In this document: positions 42,362 to 51,442 of the stretch, piece after piece
Position numbering within the stretch: position 1 is the first letter of the stretch
Layout: every line of letters starts with the position of its first letter
Assembly: GCF_026343185.1 (NCBI RefSeq)
Contig: NZ_JAPEMA010000001.1
Coordinates: 1,488,001 to 1,552,000, forward strand
Origin: Streptomyces sp. NBC_00091
GTDB taxonomy: Bacteria > Actinomycetota > Actinomycetes > Streptomycetales > Streptomycetaceae
Reading direction: 5' to 3'
Length of the DNA: 64,000 bases
Translations under genes and position numbers: made by a program
Notes under the pieces: model-generated
What the model saw: only the letters and a program-made list of their open reading frames with translations
Told to the model about the DNA's origin: nothing
Databases searched by the model: none

Positions 42362-42601
42362 ATGACTGACACCGACACGGCGCTGGGGTACGAACAGGCC
42401 CGCGACGAGCTCGTCGAGGTCGTCCGCAAGCTGGAGGCGGGCGGCACCTCCCTGGAGGACTCCCTCGCACTGTGGGAGCGCGGCGAGGAGCTGGCGAAGG
42501 TCTGCCGGCACTGGCTCGAAGGGGCCCGCGCCCGACTGGACTCGGCGCTCGCCGCCCGGGAGGCCGCGGCCGGCGAGGGCGAGGGCGGCCGCGAGGAGTG
42601 A
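42362..42601 (+). CDS. xseB: Exodeoxyribonuclease VII small subunit
   Basis: The protein has 79 aa. It reads [51 protein letters not shown], the canonical XseB helix pair. It lies 52 bp after xseA in the same direction and forms the XseA:XseB nuclease. Confidence 0.95.
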   Translation: MTDTDTALGYEQARDELVEVVRKLEAGGTSLEDSLALWERGEELAKVCRHWLEGARARLDSALAAREAAAGEGEGGREE

Positions 42602-42620
42602 CCCGGGTCACCCGCTGGGA

Positions 42621-42644
42621 AAGTAGTTGAAATTTCATCTACTT
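42621..42644. promoter_or_regulatory. 24-bp near-perfect palindrome, MarR-type operator upstream of the nitroreductase gene
   Basis: AAGTAGTTGAAATTTCATCTACTT is a palindrome with one central-arm mismatch, built around TGAAATTTCA. It sits 58 bp before the start at 42702 in an AT-rich patch unlike the surroundings. TTGAAATTTCAA-type sites are bound by MarR-family regulators, so the downstream gene is probably under such control. Confidence 0.7.
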
Positions 42645-42701
42645 TCCTCGTAGAGTCGGAGACGTCGCCCGCTCCACTTCCGTACAGAAGAAGGCTTACC
42701 G

Positions 42702-43292
42702 ATGTCTCTCGTGCTCGACGCTGCCGCTCAGGACCTGCTGTTCCGCGAGGCCCGCACCGCCAACTCGTTCTCCGACGAGCCGGTGACCGAGGAGCAGGTC
42801 CAGGCCATCTACGACCTGGTGAAGTTCGGCCCCACCGCCTTCAACCAGACCCCGCTGCGCATCACCCTGGTCCGCTCCCCCGAGGCCCGCGAGCGCCTGG
42901 TCAAGAACATGGCCGAGGGCAACCAGGCCAAGACCGCCACCGCCCCGCTGGTCGCGATCCTCTCCGCGGACAACGAGTTCCACGAGGAGCTCCCCCAGCT
43001 GCTCCCGCACTTCCCGCAGGCCAAGGACGCCTTCTTCGCCGAGCGCCCGGTCCGCGAGCAGTCCGCACTGGTGAACGCCACCCTCCAGGCCGCCTACTTC
43101 ATCGTCGGCATCCGTGCCGCCGGCCTGGCCGCCGGCCCGATGACCGGAATCGACTTCGCCGGCATCCAGAAGGAGTTCCTGGACGCCGACCACACCCCGC
43201 TGATGGTGATCAACATCGGCAAGCCGGGCGAGGACGCCTGGTTCCCGCGCTCCCCGCGCCTGGAGTTCGACCAGGTCGTCACCACCGTCTGA
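42702..43292 (+). CDS. Malonic semialdehyde reductase (RutE/nitroreductase family)
   Basis: The protein has 196 aa. It shows LFREARTANSFSDEPVTEEQVQAIYDLVKFGPTAFNQTP, KTATAPLVAILSAD and the FMN-binding AGPMTGIDFAGIQKEFL, characteristic of the RutE/HadB subgroup. It is a flavin-dependent NAD(P)H reductase acting on malonic semialdehyde or similar compounds. An operator palindrome lies upstream and a strong terminator lies downstream. Confidence 0.9.
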   Translation: MSLVLDAAAQDLLFREARTANSFSDEPVTEEQVQAIYDLVKFGPTAFNQTPLRITLVRSPEARERLVKNMAEGNQAKTATAPLVAILSADNEFHEELPQLLPHFPQAKDAFFAERPVREQSALVNATLQAAYFIVGIRAAGLAAGPMTGIDFAGIQKEFLDADHTPLMVINIGKPGEDAWFPRSPRLEFDQVVTTV

Positions 43293-43317
43293 GCGACACC
43301 CGGACACCCGGACACGC

Positions 43318-43360
43318 AGAAGGCCGCCGCGCCCCGGATTTCCGGGACGGGCGGCCTTCT
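43318..43360. terminator. Bidirectional hairpin terminator
   Basis: AGAAGGCCGCC and GGCGGCCTTCT pair perfectly over 11 bp, with an inner GCCCCGG/CCGGG stem. It sits between the convergent nitroreductase and DUF4245 genes. Confidence 0.85.
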
Positions 43361-43385
43361 CTCGTACGCGTCGTACGCGCAGGAC

Positions 43386-43922
43386 CTACCGGGCGTCCGG
43401 CCCCTGCTTGAACTCCAGCGCCGCCGCCATCGCGCCCAGCTGCTCGAAGGAGGCCGTACCGGTCACGACGGTGACGTAGCCCTGCTCCTGCCGGACGAGC
43501 GCGTCGTACTTCTCGCCGTCCCAGCGCTCCCAGGTCCGGTCGCCGACCTGCTGGGTCTGCCCGGTGGCGGTCGCCCGCCGGGTGACCTTGGCCACGTTCT
43601 TGGCGGAGGTGTCGGTGGACTGCTCCACGGCCACGTACTGCCGGTCCGGGTCCTGGAAGCCCAGGTGCCAGGCGTTCGCGTTCTTGCGCTCGTAGGTCAC
43701 CGAGGTCGCCCGCCACTGCTCCGGAAGGCCCACGGGGACGGCCACGGGGTACGGAGCCGCGCGCCGCGCCGTGATCGTCTCCACCCGGTAGTCCACCGTG
43801 CGCGTCGGGTCGGCCTTGTCGTCATGGGGGACGAAGATGTAGATCCCCGCCACGACCACGCCGATCAACGCCAGCGACCGGACCATGTCCCAGACCGTCT
43901 GCTTGCCTTTCATACCTGCCAC
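43386..43922 (-). CDS. DUF4245 membrane-anchored protein
   Basis: The protein has 178 aa from GTG 43922 (ATG 43913 is an alternative). It has a short basic start, then one membrane helix (MVRSLALIGVVVAGIYIFVPH) and an extracytoplasmic domain with GLPEQWRATSVTYE, NAWHLGFQDPDRQYVAVEQS and a final VTVVTGTASFEQLGAMA block. This is DUF4245, encoded next to glpX in Streptomyces. The function is unknown. Confidence 0.88.
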   Translation of the reverse strand: MAGMKGKQTVWDMVRSLALIGVVVAGIYIFVPHDDKADPTRTVDYRVETITARRAAPYPVAVPVGLPEQWRATSVTYERKNANAWHLGFQDPDRQYVAVEQSTDTSAKNVAKVTRRATATGQTQQVGDRTWERWDGEKYDALVRQEQGYVTVVTGTASFEQLGAMAAALEFKQGPDAR

Positions 43923-44138
43923 CGCACCATCGTCCCGCATCGCCGGGGGCGATCAGCGCCGGGGTGGCGTGTCGGCCGCCGGGGGCGCGCCGACAGGGGG
44001 CGGACCCTGTCCGCTCAGCCGGACCGATTGATCGATATGCCGCTCATACGTGACCCGGTCTGCTCAATATGTCGATGAACCGATAGAGTTCCAGCACCCT
44101 CACATCCCGGCCGTCGTCGTACAGAAAGGTGCGCTCCG

Positions 44139-45170
44139 ATGACCGAGCACAACCTGCCGCCCCAGCTCGAAGTCTCTCCCGACTCGCCCGACCGCAACCT
44201 CGCCCTGGAACTCGTACGGGTCACCGAGGCCGCGGCCCTCGCCGCGGGCCGGTGGGTCGGCCGCGGCGACAAGCTCGGCGCGGACGGCGCCGCGGTCAAC
44301 GCGATGCGGACCCTGATCTCCACCGTCTCCATGAACGGCGTCGTCGTGATCGGCGAGGGGGAGAAGGACGAAGCCCCCATGCTCTTCAACGGCGAGCGGG
44401 TCGGCGACGGCACCGGCGCCGAGGTCGACATCGCCGTGGACCCGATCGACGGCACCACGCTCAATGCCAAGGGCATGCCGAACGCCATCGCCGTCCTGGC
44501 CGCCGCCGACCGCGGCACCATGTTCGACCCGTCCGCGGTCTTCTACATGGACAAGCTGGTCACCGGCCCCGAGGCCGCCGACTACGTCGACATCAACGCC
44601 CCCGTCTCGGTGAACATCCGCCGGGTCGCCAAGGCCAAGAACATCGCCCCCGAGGACGTCACGGTCGTCATCCTGGACCGCCCCCGCCACGAGGGCATCG
44701 TCAAGGAGATCCGCGAGACGGGCGCCCGGATCAAGTTCATCTCGGACGGCGACGTCGCGGGCTCGGTCATGGCGGTGCGCGAGGGCACCGGCGTGGACCT
44801 GCTCCTCGGCATCGGCGGCACCCCCGAGGGCATCATCTCGGCCTGCGCCGTCAAGTGCCTCGGCGGTGTGATCCAGGGCAAGCTCTGGCCGAAGGACGAC
44901 GCCGAGCGCCAGAAGGCCATCGACGCGGGCCACGACCTCGACCGCGTCCTGACCACCACCGACCTGGTGTCCGGCGAGAACGTCTTCTTCGTCGCCACCG
45001 GCATCACGGACGGCGAGCTGCTGCGCGGCGTCCACTACCGCTCGGAGACCGCGACCACCTCGTCGCTGGTCATGCGCTCGAAGTCGGGCACGATCCGGCA
45101 GATCGACTCCACGCACCGCCTGTCGAAGCTGCGCGCGTACAGCGGCATCGCCTTCGACCGCGCCCAGTAG
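44139..45170 (+). CDS. glpX: Class II fructose-1,6-bisphosphatase
   Basis: The protein has 343 aa. The metal site ([38 protein letters not shown]) and substrate loops ([30 protein letters not shown]) are all present. It catalyses the gluconeogenic dephosphorylation of fructose-1,6-bisphosphate. It is flanked by DUF4245 and a whiB-like gene, the normal Streptomyces order, and is ended by a 20-bp perfect hairpin. Confidence 0.96.
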   Translation: MTEHNLPPQLEVSPDSPDRNLALELVRVTEAAALAAGRWVGRGDKLGADGAAVNAMRTLISTVSMNGVVVIGEGEKDEAPMLFNGERVGDGTGAEVDIAVDPIDGTTLNAKGMPNAIAVLAAADRGTMFDPSAVFYMDKLVTGPEAADYVDINAPVSVNIRRVAKAKNIAPEDVTVVILDRPRHEGIVKEIRETGARIKFISDGDVAGSVMAVREGTGVDLLLGIGGTPEGIISACAVKCLGGVIQGKLWPKDDAERQKAIDAGHDLDRVLTTTDLVSGENVFFVATGITDGELLRGVHYRSETATTSSLVMRSKSGTIRQIDSTHRLSKLRAYSGIAFDRAQ

Positions 45171-45190
45171 GAGCGGTCCGGCCGGCAACG

Positions 45191-45239
45191 GCACGCCGAA
45201 GGGGCGGTCCCTGTGCGGGGGACCGCCCCTTCGGCGTGC
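45191..45239 (+). terminator. Strong hairpin terminator after glpX
   Basis: A 20-bp perfect stem (GCACGCCGAAGGGGCGGTCC and its complement at 45220-45239) lies 20 bp after the glpX stop. Confidence 0.88.
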
Positions 45240-45323
45240 GTACGCCGCTTCACGGTTCCTGCGCCGCCGAGCTGCTCCCCGGCGCGGGCCCTACGCCGCC
45301 TCGCGCCTGCGGCGTCGGGCCGG

Positions 45324-45725
45324 TCAGCCCGCGGCGGCGATCGGCCCCGGTGCGCCCGCGCCGGGGAGCAGCTCGGCGGCGCGGCGGCGCCTGCGCCCCA
45401 GCACCACCCGGCGCTCGGCGGCGGTGAGCCCGCCCCAGACCCCGTAGGGCTCGGGCTGGAGCAGGGCGTGCTCGCGGCAGGCGACCATCACGGGACAGCG
45501 CGCGCAGACCCGCTTGGCGGCCTCCTCGCGGGCGAGCCGGGCCGCGGTCGGCTCCTTGGACGGCGCGAAGAAGAGTCCCGCCTCATCCCTGCGGCACACG
45601 GCCTCCGCGTGCCATGGGCCGTCCTCTTCCCTGGCCGGAACCCGCGGCCTCGGCACGGCGGCCGGGCGCGTCTGAAGACTCTGGACGGCGGCGGCCTGCA
45701 GGGACTGATGCGGCGGATGCGGCAC
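45324..45725 (-). CDS. WhiB-like iron-sulphur regulator
   Basis: The protein has 133 aa. Four cysteines in the Wbl arrangement are seen: AEAVCRRDEAGLFF, then VCARCPVMVACREHAL. The GVWGGLTAAERR turn and a basic C-terminus (GRRRRRAAEL) follow. Wbl proteins hold a 4Fe-4S cluster and act with the principal sigma factor. Position next to glpX fits the wblI locus of S. coelicolor (from general knowledge). The Ala/Pro-rich C-terminus extends past the usual end. Confidence 0.9.
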   Translation of the reverse strand: MPHPPHQSLQAAAVQSLQTRPAAVPRPRVPAREEDGPWHAEAVCRRDEAGLFFAPSKEPTAARLAREEAAKRVCARCPVMVACREHALLQPEPYGVWGGLTAAERRVVLGRRRRRAAELLPGAGAPGPIAAAG

Positions 45726-45856
45726 GGTCTACTCCTGACGACGTATACGCGAGCGAGCGACGATGCACCAGTCCCTACCCGCTGTGCGTGCCCCTATGCA
45801 CCGTGTGCCACCGGGGCGACCGGGTTCGTCCGAAACCGGCCGCCGCGCGGACGGGT

Positions 45857-46546
45857 TCAGTCCAGGTGCTTGCGGAGCCGGTCGGCCAGGTCGACCAGGC
45901 GGGCGCCGCGCCTGGGGTGGGCCTCGATGTTGCCGAGCAGCGCGAAGCCCCGGACGATCACCACGGGGGCCTGCGGGTCGGCGGCGAGGCCCTCGCCGCG
46001 CACTTCGAAGTTGCCGAGGACCCCGCTGCCGTAGCCGCGCAGGGTGACGTTCTCCGGGACGAGCACCTCGACGTTGCCCAGGACGCTGGTCACGTTGATC
46101 TCGGTGACCTGCTGCTCGAAGACGGCCTCGGTGAGGTCGATGGTGACGTCCCCCATGACCGAGATCGCGCGGGTGCGGGCGCCGGGGCGCCAGCGGCCCT
46201 TGCGGGCGGAGCTGCTGAACACCGCGACCACCGTCTCGACGGGCCCGGCGGAGGCCGGGGCCGGGAGGCCGGCGGCGGGGGCGGCCGGCCGGTGGGCGGC
46301 GGTGGCCGCCGGGAGGTCGCGTACCAGCAGGTCCAGCTCCCCGACCGTCTTGACCGCGTACAGGGTGTCGAGGCGCTCGGAGTGCTCCTCGGCGGTCAGC
46401 CGGCCCTCCGCGAGGGCGTCGGAGAGGATCTGGGCGATCCGGTCCCGGTCGGCGTCGGAGGCGCGCAGCCCGCCGGGCGCGGGCTCGGCGGCCATGGCGG
46501 CGGGCACGGCGGGGGCAGGGGCGGCGGGGTGCTTTTCCAGGTCCAC
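45857..46546 (-). CDS. DUF1707/LiaF-like domain protein
   Basis: The protein has 229 aa from GTG 46546 (ATG 46558 is an alternative). Residues ~25-75 (LRASDADRDRIAQILSDALAEGRLTAEEHSERLDTLYAVKTVGELDLL) are the DUF1707 motif. The C-terminal half (AISVMGDVTIDLTEAVFEQQVTEINVTSVLGNVEVLVPENV) resembles the LiaF/DUF2154 C-terminal beta-helix of envelope-stress proteins. There is no membrane segment, so it is cytoplasmic. It is divergent from the class I fumarase. Confidence 0.85.
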   Translation of the reverse strand: MDLEKHPAAPAPAVPAAMAAEPAPGGLRASDADRDRIAQILSDALAEGRLTAEEHSERLDTLYAVKTVGELDLLVRDLPAATAAHRPAAPAAGLPAPASAGPVETVVAVFSSSARKGRWRPGARTRAISVMGDVTIDLTEAVFEQQVTEINVTSVLGNVEVLVPENVTLRGYGSGVLGNFEVRGEGLAADPQAPVVIVRGFALLGNIEAHPRRGARLVDLADRLRKHLD

Positions 46547-46696
46547 GTCACCCAGCATAGCGAGACACGATAGATCGCGATACTGCTGGGTGAGCCTTAC
46601 CTCACAGACACAGCCGGCGCGAGAGGTCCTACGCTTGATAGCCGCGCTGCCAATTGGTCGCCAGCGCCGTCTGCCGAGTGAGGAATGACTGCCGTC

Positions 46697-48364
46697 ATGC
46701 CAGAGTTTGCGTACACCGACCTCCTGCCCCTGGGCGAGGACACCACCCCCTACCGGCTGGTGACCGCCGAGGGCGTGTCCACCTTCGAGGCCGACGGCCG
46801 TACGTTCCTCAAGGTCGAGCCCGAGGCGCTGCGCAAGCTCGCCGAAGAGGCCATCCACGACATCCAGCACTTCCTGCGCCCCGCGCACCTCGCGCAGCTG
46901 CGCCGGATCATCGACGACCCCGAGGCCTCCTCGAACGACAAGTTCGTCGCGCTCGACCTCCTCAAGAACGCGAACATCGCGGCGGCCGGCGTCCTGCCGA
47001 TGTGCCAGGACACGGGCACGGCCATCGTGATGGGCAAGCGCGGCCAGAACGTCCTCACCGAGGGCGGGGACGAGGCGGCCCTCTCGCGCGGCATCTTCGA
47101 CGCGTACACGCGCCTGAACCTGCGCTACTCGCAGATGGCCCCGCTGACCATGTGGGAGGAGAAGAACACCGGCTCGAACCTGCCCGCGCAGATCGAGCTG
47201 TACGCCACCGACGGCGGCGCGTACAAGTTCCTCTTCATGGCCAAGGGCGGCGGCTCGGCCAACAAGTCCTTCCTCTACCAGGAGACCAAGGCGGTCCTCA
47301 ACGAGGCCTCCATGATGAAGTTCCTGGAGGAGAAGATCCGCTCGCTCGGCACCGCGGCCTGCCCGCCGTACCACCTGGCGATCGTGGTCGGCGGCACCTC
47401 GGCGGAGCACGCGCTCAAGACGGCGAAGTACGCCTCCGCGCACTACCTGGACGAGCTGCCCACCGAGGGCTCCCCCCTGGGTCACGGCTTCCGCGACGAG
47501 GCCCTGGAGCAGCAGGTCTTCGAACTCACCCAGAAGATCGGCATCGGCGCGCAGTTCGGCGGCAAGTACTTCTGCCACGACGTCCGCGTCGTCCGCCTCC
47601 CCCGCCACGGCGCGTCCCTCCCGGTCGCGATCGCCGTCTCCTGCTCCGCGGACCGCCAGGCCACCGCGAAGATCACCGCCGAGGGCGTCTTCCTGGAGCA
47701 GCTGGAGCGGGACCCGGCGCGCTTCCTCCCGGAAACCACCGACGAGCACCTGAACGACTCGGCGGACGTGGTCTCCATCGACCTGAACCAGCCGATGGAG
47801 TCGATCCTCGCCACCCTCACCCAGCACCCGGTCAAGACCCGCCTGTCCCTCACCGGACCCCTGGTCGTGGCCCGGGACATCGCGCACGCCAAGATCAAGG
47901 AACTGCTGGACTCGGGCGCCGAGATGCCGCAGTACCTGAAGGACCACCCGGTCTACTACGCCGGCCCCGCGAAGACCCCCGAGGGCTACGCCTCCGGCTC
48001 CTTCGGCCCGACCACGGCCGGCCGTATGGACAGCTACGTCGAGCAGTTCCAGGCGGCGGGCGGCTCCAAGGTCATGCTGGCCAAGGGCAACCGCTCCCAG
48101 CAGGTGACGGACGCGTGCGGCACGCACGGCGGCTTCTACCTCGGCTCGATCGGCGGCCCGGCGGCCCGCCTCGCGCAGGACTGCATCAAGAAGGTCGAGG
48201 TCCTGGAGTACGAGGAGCTCGGCATGGAGGCGGTCTGGAAGATCGAGGTCGAGGACTTCCCGGCCTTCATCGTGGTCGACGACAAGGGCAACGACTTCTT
48301 CCAGAACCCGGCCCCCGAGCCGACGTTCACCCACATCCCGGTCCGCGGCCCGGGCCTGGCGTAA
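46697..48364 (+). CDS. Class I (iron-sulphur) fumarate hydratase
   Basis: The protein has 555 aa from ATG 46697 (ATG 46685 adds four residues). Cluster ligands include [33 protein letters not shown] and, near the end, [25 protein letters not shown]. It catalyses fumarate to L-malate in the TCA cycle with a labile 4Fe-4S cluster. A class II fumarase lies about 6 kb downstream, so the strain has oxygen-sensitive and oxygen-stable enzymes close together. Confidence 0.95.
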   Translation: MPEFAYTDLLPLGEDTTPYRLVTAEGVSTFEADGRTFLKVEPEALRKLAEEAIHDIQHFLRPAHLAQLRRIIDDPEASSNDKFVALDLLKNANIAAAGVLPMCQDTGTAIVMGKRGQNVLTEGGDEAALSRGIFDAYTRLNLRYSQMAPLTMWEEKNTGSNLPAQIELYATDGGAYKFLFMAKGGGSANKSFLYQETKAVLNEASMMKFLEEKIRSLGTAACPPYHLAIVVGGTSAEHALKTAKYASAHYLDELPTEGSPLGHGFRDEALEQQVFELTQKIGIGAQFGGKYFCHDVRVVRLPRHGASLPVAIAVSCSADRQATAKITAEGVFLEQLERDPARFLPETTDEHLNDSADVVSIDLNQPMESILATLTQHPVKTRLSLTGPLVVARDIAHAKIKELLDSGAEMPQYLKDHPVYYAGPAKTPEGYASGSFGPTTAGRMDSYVEQFQAAGGSKVMLAKGNRSQQVTDACGTHGGFYLGSIGGPAARLAQDCIKKVEVLEYEELGMEAVWKIEVEDFPAFIVVDDKGNDFFQNPAPEPTFTHIPVRGPGLA

Positions 48365-48416
48365 CGCGTCGCTGTGCCGGGGCAGGGCGGCTACGCCCGC
48401 CCCGGTTACAGGTAGG

Positions 48417-48854
48417 TCACCTGACCTCGATAGCGGCTAGTTCGTCCATGGCGGGGCGGAAGGCCGGATCATCCTTGCCGGTGGTGCGGTGAAGGGCGGC
48501 CAAGGCGTCATTGCGACGAGTGAAGAGGTCCGGACGCCGTTCGATCTCCACCTCGCGCATCCACCAGTCGAGCCAGTGTGTGAGGTGGCCGACCTTCCCG
48601 CTGCGGATGGCGGCGGCCAGCGCGTTTTCCTTGTGCTGCTCCAGCTCCGCCAGGCGGTGCGGGGCGATGCGGGCGAGGGCGACACGTACGGCGTCGGGCG
48701 CGCGCTCAGGGCGCGGGATCAGCGCCGCGCCGTGGTCCGGCTGTGTGGTCACGGCGTCCTCCAAGGGGTGCCCCGGCCAGGGTATCCATTCCTCGACGCC
48801 GCCAAGGCCCGAGCTCTGGCTGCTCACCTCCGCCGACCGACGGAGCACCTGCAT
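48417..48854 (-). CDS. DUF6247-like protein
   Basis: The protein has 145 aa. ATG 48854 lies 2 nt after the XRE-TPR stop (TGA-GC-ATG), so the pair is translationally coupled. The core reads PRPERAPDAVRVALARIAPHRLAELEQHKENALAAAIRSGKVGHLTHWLDWWMREVEI, which fits the DUF6247 family seen with Streptomyces HTH genes. The function is unknown; the pairing suggests an antitoxin- or toxin-like partner to the regulator. Confidence 0.65.
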   Translation of the reverse strand: MQVLRRSAEVSSQSSGLGGVEEWIPWPGHPLEDAVTTQPDHGAALIPRPERAPDAVRVALARIAPHRLAELEQHKENALAAAIRSGKVGHLTHWLDWWMREVEIERRPDLFTRRNDALAALHRTTGKDDPAFRPAMDELAAIEVR

Positions 48855-48856
48855 GC

Positions 48857-50038
48857 TCAGAGCTGAATGCCCGACACTTTCGACAACCTGAGCAGCTTGG
48901 CGTTGCTGCGTCTGTGGAGCGACGTGAGGACTCGGAACACCTCTCGCCCCATGGGATGGATGCGGGCCAATTGGGGCGCCACGCCCCACGCCACGGACAG
49001 GTTCTCCAGGGCTCCATCACGGTCGCCGACGTCGAGTTGTGCTCGTGCCAGGTTGATCCTCGTGGGGGCGATGCGTGTGGCGGGCAGGCCCGCCAAGGCG
49101 GCGTCCACGTTGTCCGTCAGGTTCAGGGCTTCCTGCGGTCTGCCGAGGTCCACGCGGGTGGCGAGTTCGTGGGTGAAGGTGTTCCGGGGACCGAACGTCA
49201 GGCCGTGCACATCGATGTCACTGGCGAATGACGCGGATGCGTTCCGGGCGGACCGGATGTGCCGTTCAGCTTCCCGAGCCGCTTCCCGCTTGTCGTCCAG
49301 CCTGCCCGCCAAGGTCATACCGCGCAGGTTCAGGATGCCCACGGCGATATCCCTTTCCGTGCCGGACAGTGTGCTTTGTGCGGCTGTGACGGCACGGTCC
49401 ACGACCATGAGCCCTGTCTCAACGTCTCCGAAATTCAGATAGGCGCCCGCCCGGTCACGTGCGGCCAGCGCCTCACCGAGCGGGTTGGTCTTCTGCTCCG
49501 TCGCCCACCGCTGGCGAGAAACGGCCAGTTCCGCCATGTCCATCCACCGATGCCGGGCAGCGAGCCAGTACACGGTGCTGTAGACGTCCGCCAGAGCCAT
49601 CCATGACTCAACCGTGTTCGTGGCGTGCGCGTATGTCGTGGCTTCCCTGAGGAGCTGCGGGAGCATCGCGAGCAGACGGGTCACCTCTACGTTGTCCCGG
49701 TACTGTCCGGCCGACTCCAGAGCCGCGCTGATGCGCTGCTCTTCGACCCCTTGTCTGAGGGGCAGGTCATAGTCCCGGATGGCCGAGCGGAGTGCGGACA
49801 GCCGTTGCTCGTCGTCACGGGCCACCGTCGCACGCCCGAGGACTTCGGCCATGGTGATACCCAGGGCCTTGCCCACAGCGGCAGCGACTGCCGGTGTCAG
49901 CGCCCGGTCCCCGACTTCGATCTTGCTCAGCAGTGACACGGACACGGATGCCTTCCGGGCCAGCCGTCCCTGTGACAGTCCGTGCGCCTTTCTCAGCGCC
50001 GCCAGATTCGCGCCCGGGGCGAGATCAGTCGTGCTCAT
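48857..50038 (-). CDS. XRE regulator with TPR-like C-terminus
   Basis: The protein has 393 aa. The N-terminal HTH is LAALRKAHGLSQGRLARKASVSVSLLSKIEVGDRALTP (~10-50). TPR-like helical repeats follow (GDVETGLMVVDRAVTAAQ, RPQEALNLTDNVDAALAG, RINLARAQLDVGDRDGALENLSVAW). It is similar in build to Rap/Rgg-type or BldB-associated regulators and is followed immediately by the DUF6247-like gene. It is divergent from the disrupted ATPase fragment at 50090. Confidence 0.85.
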   Translation of the reverse strand: MSTTDLAPGANLAALRKAHGLSQGRLARKASVSVSLLSKIEVGDRALTPAVAAAVGKALGITMAEVLGRATVARDDEQRLSALRSAIRDYDLPLRQGVEEQRISAALESAGQYRDNVEVTRLLAMLPQLLREATTYAHATNTVESWMALADVYSTVYWLAARHRWMDMAELAVSRQRWATEQKTNPLGEALAARDRAGAYLNFGDVETGLMVVDRAVTAAQSTLSGTERDIAVGILNLRGMTLAGRLDDKREAAREAERHIRSARNASASFASDIDVHGLTFGPRNTFTHELATRVDLGRPQEALNLTDNVDAALAGLPATRIAPTRINLARAQLDVGDRDGALENLSVAWGVAPQLARIHPMGREVFRVLTSLHRRSNAKLLRLSKVSGIQL

Positions 50039-50089
50039 GGGCTCAGTCTTCCTCGCGGATACAGGTCCTGTCAGCCATGGTCACAGGTC

Positions 50090-50278
50090 GCCCGGGGTGG
50101 AGGTGTCGGACGCGAGTGGCCTTCCCCCGATGCCTCGCACGCCCGGTGAGGACGACATCGAGGGGCGCGGCCTGCTGCTGGTGGCCGCGTTGGCGGACGA
50201 CTGGGGCGTGTTCCCCGGATCGGTATCGGCAAGACCGTATGGGTCTCCCTGAAGATCAAGCCGGGAACCCCGTGCTGA
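50090..50278 (+). pseudogene. Frameshifted C-terminal fragment of an anti-sigma-like ATP-binding protein
   Basis: One frame reads GVEVSDASGLPPMPRTP, then GRGLLLVAALADDWGVFPG, the G1/G2 boxes of the HATPase_c fold in Streptomyces anti-sigma regulators. The expected ending GIGKTVWVSLKIKPG follows in a different frame from about 50216 on. The first two thirds of the gene are missing. It is a truncated and frameshifted relic between two intact genes. Confidence 0.68.
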
Positions 50279-50691
50279 TTCGCACGGCTGGCGTCGCGCG
50301 CCCCGGGTTCTGGGGCGAGTGCGTGGCTGCACGCACGGACGAGGGCGAGACTCAACAGACCGCGCTTGCGGCATCGTTCGAGGCGCACAGCGCCATTCAG
50401 GCAGTTCGGTGGGTGCGAACGGCGCTGAGGACGGTCACGCCGGCACTGGACCAGCACGAGGCAGGACGCGCGTTCGCGTGGCTTGAACACGGTCAGTGGC
50501 AAGCGGTGCACCAGATCATGCAAGGTGAGCCGTTCGCGTTCGCCGTGTGTACGGGAGGTCTCCACATCGTGTGGACGATCCGGCCTGTGCGCTTTCTGCC
50601 TCTGGCCCACAGGCAGGCAGGCCCGCTGCCCGCGTGCTCCGAGCGTTACGCGCGAGGCCGGCCGACCATCACGCCGGAACCGTCCCGGTAG
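50272..50691 (+). CDS. Hypothetical protein downstream of the ATPase relic
   Basis: The protein has 139 aa from GTG 50272, which overlaps the relic's stop; ATG 50239 in the same frame is an alternative. It reads VRTALRTVTPALDQHEAGRAFAWLEHGQWQAVHQIMQGEPFAFAVCTGGLHIVWTIRPV. It resembles proteins encoded directly after anti-sigma ATPases in Streptomyces, possibly the DUF6415 type, but I am not certain. It is followed by a hairpin terminator. Confidence 0.58.
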   Translation: MLIRTAGVARPGFWGECVAARTDEGETQQTALAASFEAHSAIQAVRWVRTALRTVTPALDQHEAGRAFAWLEHGQWQAVHQIMQGEPFAFAVCTGGLHIVWTIRPVRFLPLAHRQAGPLPACSERYARGRPTITPEPSR

Positions 50692-50701
50692 GGTCCGGGA
50701 C

Positions 50702-50725
50702 CCTCTCCCCCGTTCGGGGGAGAGG
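50702..50725 (+). terminator. Hairpin terminator
   Basis: CCTCTCCCCC, GTTC and GGGGGAGAGG form a perfect 10-bp stem 11 bp after the stop at 50691. Confidence 0.82.
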
Positions 50726-50824
50726 CCCTCATGTATGTCCGCCCTTCGGCAGATGGCAGGCGGGCGGGCGCCCGGCGAGGCTGTTTCCCGTATCCGAACA
50801 GCCCACTCTCACCGGGAGTTCACG

Positions 50825-51442
50825 ATGAAGAACCGCACGCGCGCCCTTGCCCTCGCGGGCTGCGCCGCCGCTCTGGTGGCCACCCTGATCGCGGCGGCCC
50901 CCGCCCCTGCGGCCCCGGTGGCCCCAGGGGCCCCGGCCGCCCCGAAGCTCGCCTCGGTGCACGGGGGAGGCACGATCTTCTTCCCCTACTCCCCCAAGGA
51001 TGACATCCGCTTCACGGTCGACGCCGAGTCGGCCCCGTGGACCAAGCCCCTCCCGGTCCCGGGCCTCGAGAAGGGCCTGCCGACGGACGCGCGGGGCCGG
51101 GTGACCATCTACCACCACTACGCGGAGGGCGGCTTCACCGGTGTTGCCGAGGCGGAGGTCGACTGCCTGGTCACGGGCGGCAAGACGGCCACCCTCACGG
51201 CCGTGGTCAAGACCTCGAACGTCGGCTGGGAGGGCAAGCGGATCGGCATCAGCGTCCAGGACGGCCAGCGCGGCGAGCCCGACCGCGTCGGCTTCTCCTG
51301 GGCCGTCGCCAACGTCGACGCGAAGCCGGACGGCACGGTGGCCCCGGGGACGGTCGGCACCTGCATGTCCATGGCCCCCTTCACCGAGGTGACCAAGGGC
51401 GGCTTCAAGGTCACCCCGGCCCCCCTGGCCCCGATGCCGTAA
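50825..51442 (+). CDS. Secreted hypothetical protein
   Basis: The protein has 205 aa. ATG 50825 opens a signal peptide (MKNRTRALALAGCAAALVATLIAAAPAPA), cleaved near residue 30. The mature protein has GGGTIFFPYSPKDDIRFTVDAES, RGRVTIYHHYAEGGFTGVAEAEVDCLV, ATLTAVVKTSNVGWEGKRIGISVQD and one likely disulphide pair (the Cys in VDCLV and the one in VGTCMSM). It is predicted all-beta and probably extracellular. No enzymatic motif is visible. Its 3' end overlaps the convergent 139-aa gene by 32 bp. Confidence 0.75.
   Translation: MKNRTRALALAGCAAALVATLIAAAPAPAAPVAPGAPAAPKLASVHGGGTIFFPYSPKDDIRFTVDAESAPWTKPLPVPGLEKGLPTDARGRVTIYHHYAEGGFTGVAEAEVDCLVTGGKTATLTAVVKTSNVGWEGKRIGISVQDGQRGEPDRVGFSWAVANVDAKPDGTVAPGTVGTCMSMAPFTEVTKGGFKVTPAPLAPMP

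Noticed and set aside
45857..48334. 825-codon minus-strand frame running through the class I fumarase
   Set aside because: Only its C-terminal part (from about 46546) is the real DUF1707 protein; the remainder is the antisense shadow of the fumarase gene.
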